A stretch of DNA of 62,461 bases from an uncultured Lachnospiraceae bacterium. GTDB taxonomy: Bacteria > Bacillota > Clostridia > Lachnospirales > Lachnospiraceae. The first letter of the stretch is position 1; each line of letters begins with the position of its first letter. Both the position numbers and the translations under genes were made by a program. The notes under the pieces are model-generated. The model worked only from the letters and a program-made list of their open reading frames with translations. It had not been told where the DNA came from and made no database searches. The DNA lies in contig CAJTJY010000003.1 of NCBI GenBank assembly GCA_910576975.1, forward strand, positions 1-62,461. The letters run 5' to 3'. Positions 59,824 to 62,461 of the stretch are shown here, piece by piece.

Positions 59824-59912
59824 AAGGAGCAGCCGCCCAAGTGGTTAACCTCCATGCAGGACTTATAAGCCTACCTGAATCCGGTCAAGAAACAAGGTAG
59901 GCTTATTTATTT
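59824..59912 (+). ncRNA. Antisense antitoxin RNA 1 (predicted)
   Basis: Promoter TTGATT (59789-59794), 17 bases, TATATT (59812-59817) starts an RNA of about 89 nt. It ends in the terminator AAGCCTACCT (59867-59876)/AGGTAGGCTT (59895-59904) plus ATTTATTT. It converges on toxin copy 2 and overlaps its stop codon region, the TxpA/RatA-type layout. It also contains AACCTCC, complementary to the toxin ribosome site GGAGGT. Confidence 0.75.
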
Positions 59913-60005
59913 GCGCTTGTTGTTCCTATGATCTAAATAGGCAAGCAATGCAATGAGAAACGAACCGCCAAAAAACAACAGGCTTAAAACTTCGTATGTA
60001 CTCAT
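59907..60005 (-). CDS. Holin-like type I toxin, copy 2 (32 aa)
   Basis: Identical to copy 1 except Gly for Asp at residue 13 (LLFFGGSF). Same ribosome site and leader. The antisense RNA at 59824-59912 faces its 3' end, so this is the better-guarded copy. Such genes are too short for automatic callers and are often missed. Confidence 0.85.
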   Translation of the reverse strand: MSTYEVLSLLFFGGSFLIALLAYLDHRNNKRK

Positions 60006-60072
60006 CTGCATCACCTCCCTTCTCGTAATATAAGGGAGGCTACCACCTTGTAACACGACTGCTCAGTATTAG

Positions 60073-60101
60073 ATTATAACATATCCAATGCCGTACGGCA
60101 A
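60073..60101 (-). promoter_or_regulatory. Promoter of toxin copy 2
   Basis: Minus-strand TTGCCG (60096-60101), 17 bases, TATAAT (60073-60078), same as copy 1. Confidence 0.8.
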
Positions 60102-60265
60102 ACCACTTTTCATATCTTTTGGAGATATTGGAAAAAATTTATCTCATGGCAATAGTTTAACTGATGGTTCTTTCTGGTCTTTTATTTGATGAGTTTTTAT
60201 AAAACTAACGGGATTTTTTTGCTTTTTATGTTGATATTTAGATAGAGAAATGTTATATTATAGAA

Positions 60266-60337
60266 AAAGGAGCAGCCGCCCACAAAGTTGTTAGTCTCCT
60301 GGATTAGTTATAAAAGCCTACCTGGATTTGAATTGCA
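60266..60337 (+). ncRNA. Antisense antitoxin RNA 2, truncated at its 3' end
   Basis: Promoter TTGATA (60231-60236), 17 bases, TATATT (60254-60259). The RNA begins like antisense RNA 1 (AGGAGCAGCCGCCCA) and reaches the left terminator arm AAGCCTACCT (about 60315-60324), but the right arm is replaced by the IS-type end. It still has AGTCTCC, a partial match to the toxin ribosome site. No toxin gene faces it. Confidence 0.6.
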
Positions 60338-60400
60338 CTCCAAATGTTGGACATGAGAAAAAAATCATGTATAATATTTGGAGGTGCATATTTTTATGTC
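60334..60400 (+). mobile_element. Remnant left end of an IS3-type insertion sequence
   Basis: TGCACTCCAAATGTTGGAC is typical of IS3-family ends in Gram-positives. It carries an outward-reading promoter into the element (TTGGAC 60347-60352, 17 bases, TATAAT 60370-60375) and the site GGAGGTGCA before a three-codon ATG frame. No transposase follows, so only the end remains. It has removed the 3' part of the second antitoxin RNA. Confidence 0.6.
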
Positions 60401-60432
60401 AAACTAAAAATGAATGAAGGGAGAATCTTATT

Positions 60433-61140
60433 ATGCTAATATCAGAAAGAACTTTACCAAAAACAATAAAACCTTTAGATATAGAAAAAACAATGTAGCA
60501 AATCAAAAAATATTTAGAAAAGTCTAAATGGAGAGATTCAATTCTTGACGAAGAAAGGAACCTAATTGACAGTCCTTTTAAAGCACTAATCCCAATTTAT
60601 GCAAACTAAATGTACCAAACAACTTAAAGGGAAAGCAGAGACAAAACCAGATAAAAAAATTCAAAAGATATTTTACATGGAGAAAAACAGGAAAAGGAAA
60701 CGAGATAGAAATAGTCCAAAAGTTTTCAAAGCCAAAAGCGGAATCGTTAAGAAACAGGGAAAAATCAATCTGTATAAAGCATTTGGAATATCTTTTATTA
60801 GCTTACCTGTACCAATGCAGAGAACATACAAACGAATTATCCCCAACTGATATTATGATTAGGCTTGGATTTGTGAAAGAATCATTCAAAACCTTGGAAA
60901 ATCGTACTATTTTTTCATCTAAGGAGAGGGCAAATAAAGATTTACAGGAAAAAGCATCAGAGGACTTTGTGCAAAATGTAAGAAGTATTCTAATGAAGAA
61001 AAATATGCAATTTATGATTTAATGGTAGATGATAGCAGCATTGAAAGTGAGGAAAAGTACTTATCAGAGTATGAAGACTGGTTGTGTAGATATGTTCCAT
61101 TGATACCATTAAGGGATGCTGACAAAAAGGTGTCACTTTG
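60433..61140 (+). pseudogene. Decayed gene with stops and frameshifts
   Basis: Coding sequence can be followed in pieces: 60433-60609 with an internal TAG; then another frame to 61022 containing HLEYLLLAYLYQCREHTNELSPTD-type sequence in shorter runs; then a third frame (YSNEEKYAIYDLMVDDSS, ending TGA at 61138-61140). The pieces look like one former protein of about 230 residues, perhaps from a mobile element, but I do not recognise it. It is AT-rich compared with the flanking genes. Confidence 0.55.
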
Positions 61141-61187
61141 AACAAATCCCTATAATTATATATATTCTTTCAAAGTGACACCTTTTT
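61124..61187 (+). terminator. Strong terminator
   Basis: A 19-bp perfect inverted repeat, AAAAAGGTGTCACTTTGAA (61124-61142) with its complement (61169-61187), ends in TTTTT. It overlaps the end of the decayed gene and would work in both directions. Confidence 0.85.
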
Positions 61188-61205
61188 CCGTTAGATATCA
61201 GATTT

Positions 61206-61428
61206 GTTTGATAGGGAAAAGCAGGTTGTGACGATTATGATAAGTTTATTTGATGAAGAACAGATAATGAAGTCGTTTATCAAGAGTGAACGTGCAGACG
61301 AAGCAAGGAAAATGCAAGGATAATGCTAAAAAATGGGAGAATTTCGGTAGAAGAAATACCAAGTTTTTCCAAAATTAACATCGGAAGACGCAAAAGAAAT
61401 TGAAGTCGAGATTATGCAGTTGGCGTAA
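61206..61428 (+). pseudogene. C-terminal remnant of a PD-(D/E)XK family transposase (Rpn-like)
   Basis: The pieces FDEEQIMKSFIKSERADEARKM, after a stop MLKNGRISVEEIPSF, and after a frameshift KLTSEDAKEIEVEIMQLA (ending TAA 61426-61428) reproduce in shorter runs the C-terminal pattern common to Rpn/PDDEXK transposase-like proteins. Two disruptions in 220 bases show it is dead. Confidence 0.6.
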
Positions 61429-61440
61429 TCTCGGCTTCAA
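61400..61440 (+). terminator. Hairpin at the end of the transposase remnant
   Basis: TTGAAGTCGAGATTA (61400-61414) pairs with TAATCTCGGCTTCAA (61426-61440), 15 bp with one U-G pair. It overlaps the stop codon of the remnant. Confidence 0.65.
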
Positions 61441-61498
61441 TTTGATATCAAAATAACATGGAAAGGGATGGGAGCGCTATCATTTGCCGTATCAGGGA

Positions 61499-62461
61499 TT
61501 ATTTCTTAATCTTTCCGCTTAGCATGGACCTGCTCCATGTGCCGCACAATGTTTCTTTGCCTGACTCCTTGTAACTGCGGAGCCTTACATAATATTTCTT
61601 TCCTGTTTTCAGCTTCGTGAATGTGTAAGAAGCCACCGGGACTTTCTTGGTTTTTACATCTTTCTTGAAATTCTTATCCGTGCTTGCCTGCACCTGATAT
61701 CCTGATGCCGTTTTGTCCTTTGCCCATTTCACAGTCAGCTTCCTGCCTTTGCCTGCAGTCGCTGACTTTATGGACGCTTTCTTGGGGCTGACCTTGACAG
61801 TCACCTTGACGGCGTCCTTTCCAGCCTTGATGGTTATCACGGCAATTCCGGTATTCTTGACGGTTACCGTTCCCGTATTCTTATTCACGGCGGCAATCTT
61901 TGGCTTAGAGCTTGTAAAAGTCAGCTTGCTCTTGGAAGATGCGTTGATTTTAAATGGCTTTGCGCCGTATGCCACCTGATAGAGATTTTTTTTGCAAGTA
62001 ATCCTTGAATCTGCCTGACCGGACGCCTTTGTGATTGTAAATGTTACCGATTTACTGCCTGTGTACCTGCCCATGCCAGTGACAGTCGCTTTGGCAGTTC
62101 CTGCATTTGTATTATTACTGTAGGAGACGGTATAATCCGTATTGACAGTTAAAGTTTTCCCGTCCAGCTTTACGGTCACGGAAGGGGTCTTGGGCTTCCC
62201 ATCATAAACGTAATTACTCTTTTCCAGGGTTATCGTTGCCTTGGAAATGTCGTTGTTAAGTGGCTTGTTAAATCCAAAGCCATTCTCCGCTGCATACCGT
62301 TCTGCCTCTGAACCATGATCCCCATATATGATAAAACCGGGGACTGGCTGGTAGCCATTGACATAATAAAAACCAAAAGCATGAGATCCGATAGATGAGA
62401 CAGAGGCAGGAATCGAAACGCTGGTTAGACTGGTGCAGTAGGAAAAAGCCTGCTCTCCGAT
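61499..62461 (-). CDS. BspA-like leucine-rich repeat surface protein, C-terminal 320 aa (partial)
   Basis: The N-terminal part lies beyond the window. The visible start is the end of a BspA-type leucine-rich repeat (IGEQAFSYCTSLTSVSIP), then an Ala/Tyr-rich repeat cap (AERYAAENGFGF). A bacterial Ig-like/YDG-type beta domain follows (YDGKPKTPSVTVKLDGKTL, then GMGRYTGSKSVTFTI), then a second beta domain of Big_2 type. It ends in a fibronectin III-like domain (KTASGYQVQASTDKNF, KKYYVRLRSYKE). Such proteins are secreted and bind host or polymer surfaces. The frame is open to the right edge. Confidence 0.88.
   Translation of the reverse strand: MGEQAFSYCTSLTSVSIPASVSSIGSHAFGFYYVNGYQPVPGFIIYGDHGSEAERYAAENGFGFNKPLNNDISKATITLEKSNYVYDGKPKTPSVTVKLDGKTLTVNTDYTVSYSNNTNAGTAKATVTGMGRYTGSKSVTFTITKASGQADSRITCKKNLYQVAYGAKPFKINASSKSKLTFTSSKPKIAAVNKNTGTVTVKNTGIAVITIKAGKDAVKVTVKVSPKKASIKSATAGKGRKLTVKWAKDKTASGYQVQASTDKNFKKDVKTKKVPVASYTFTKLKTGKKYYVRLRSYKESGKETLCGTWSRSMLSGKIKK

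Larger units (their letters stand above)
59466..60337. repeat. 441-bp tandem duplication of a toxin/antisense-RNA cassette
   Basis: Toxin genes start 441 bp apart. The first 230 bp of each unit (toxin, leader, promoter) are nearly identical. The middle, up to the antisense promoters, has diverged. The antisense promoter and first 20 bases of the RNA are again conserved. The second unit is cut at about 60334 by an IS-type end. Confidence 0.9.

Overview
The window reads as chromosomal DNA from a low-to-mid GC Firmicute of the class Clostridia, most likely a gut Lachnospiraceae. The support is indirect: strong Shine-Dalgarno sites, sigma-A promoters, a proline T-box, a thiSGH-type thiamine cluster, a Hol_Tox-like mini-toxin, a BspA-like leucine-rich-repeat protein and a BaiA-like short-chain dehydrogenase. 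I could run no searches, so all names rest on motifs and context.

Layout. 1-2.75 kb: a gene end, a coiled-coil protein and mutY. 3-4.2 kb: a glycosyltransferase behind a structured leader. 4.26-7.5 kb: a small attenuator-like RNA, then thiS-thiG-thiH-thiE. 7.6-14.3 kb: signalling genes (hybrid histidine kinase, HD-GYP protein, kinase/regulator pair). 14.3-28.9 kb: housekeeping (RNA pseudouridine synthase, AI-2E-type permease, T-box-proS, secA, SDR, nicotinate phosphoribosyltransferase, PPIase lipoprotein, asnS, DHH phosphoesterase). 29-39.2 kb: truA, recJ, an alpha/beta hydrolase, a DUF1002 protein, a membrane protein, a methyltransferase, hslO, nadE and a flavodoxin.

39.25-48.7 kb is the defence island. 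A Wadjet (SMC-like, anti-plasmid) system in the order jetD-[3 genes]-jetA-jetB-jetC has its own promoter. The three extra genes are an unknown 171-residue protein and a DUF433/DUF5615 pair, a predicted antitoxin/toxin family. This toxin-antitoxin module embedded in a Wadjet operon is the most striking system in the window.

48.7-51.4 kb is an amino-acid ABC transporter with an operator-like palindrome over its promoter and a structured leader. That leader has a homologue in front of the SDR gene at 22.5 kb. 51.6-59.5 kb holds a FliD-like protein, a YcxB-like protein and a tRNA-maturation cluster (tsaE, tsaB, rimI, rnz, tsaD) ending in ispD. 59.46-60.34 kb is a 441-bp tandem duplication of a type I toxin-antitoxin cassette, with 32-residue holin-like toxins and antisense RNAs. 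It is cut by an IS3-type end, followed by decayed genes and a BspA-like protein running off the right edge.

Many intergenic spaces carry structured repeats: three-armed cloverleaf palindromes of about 180 bp, shorter relatives with 18-31 bp perfect stems, a 4 x 63 bp operator-like array, and smaller tandem repeats. Several show paired base changes that preserve stems, so the folded form appears to matter.
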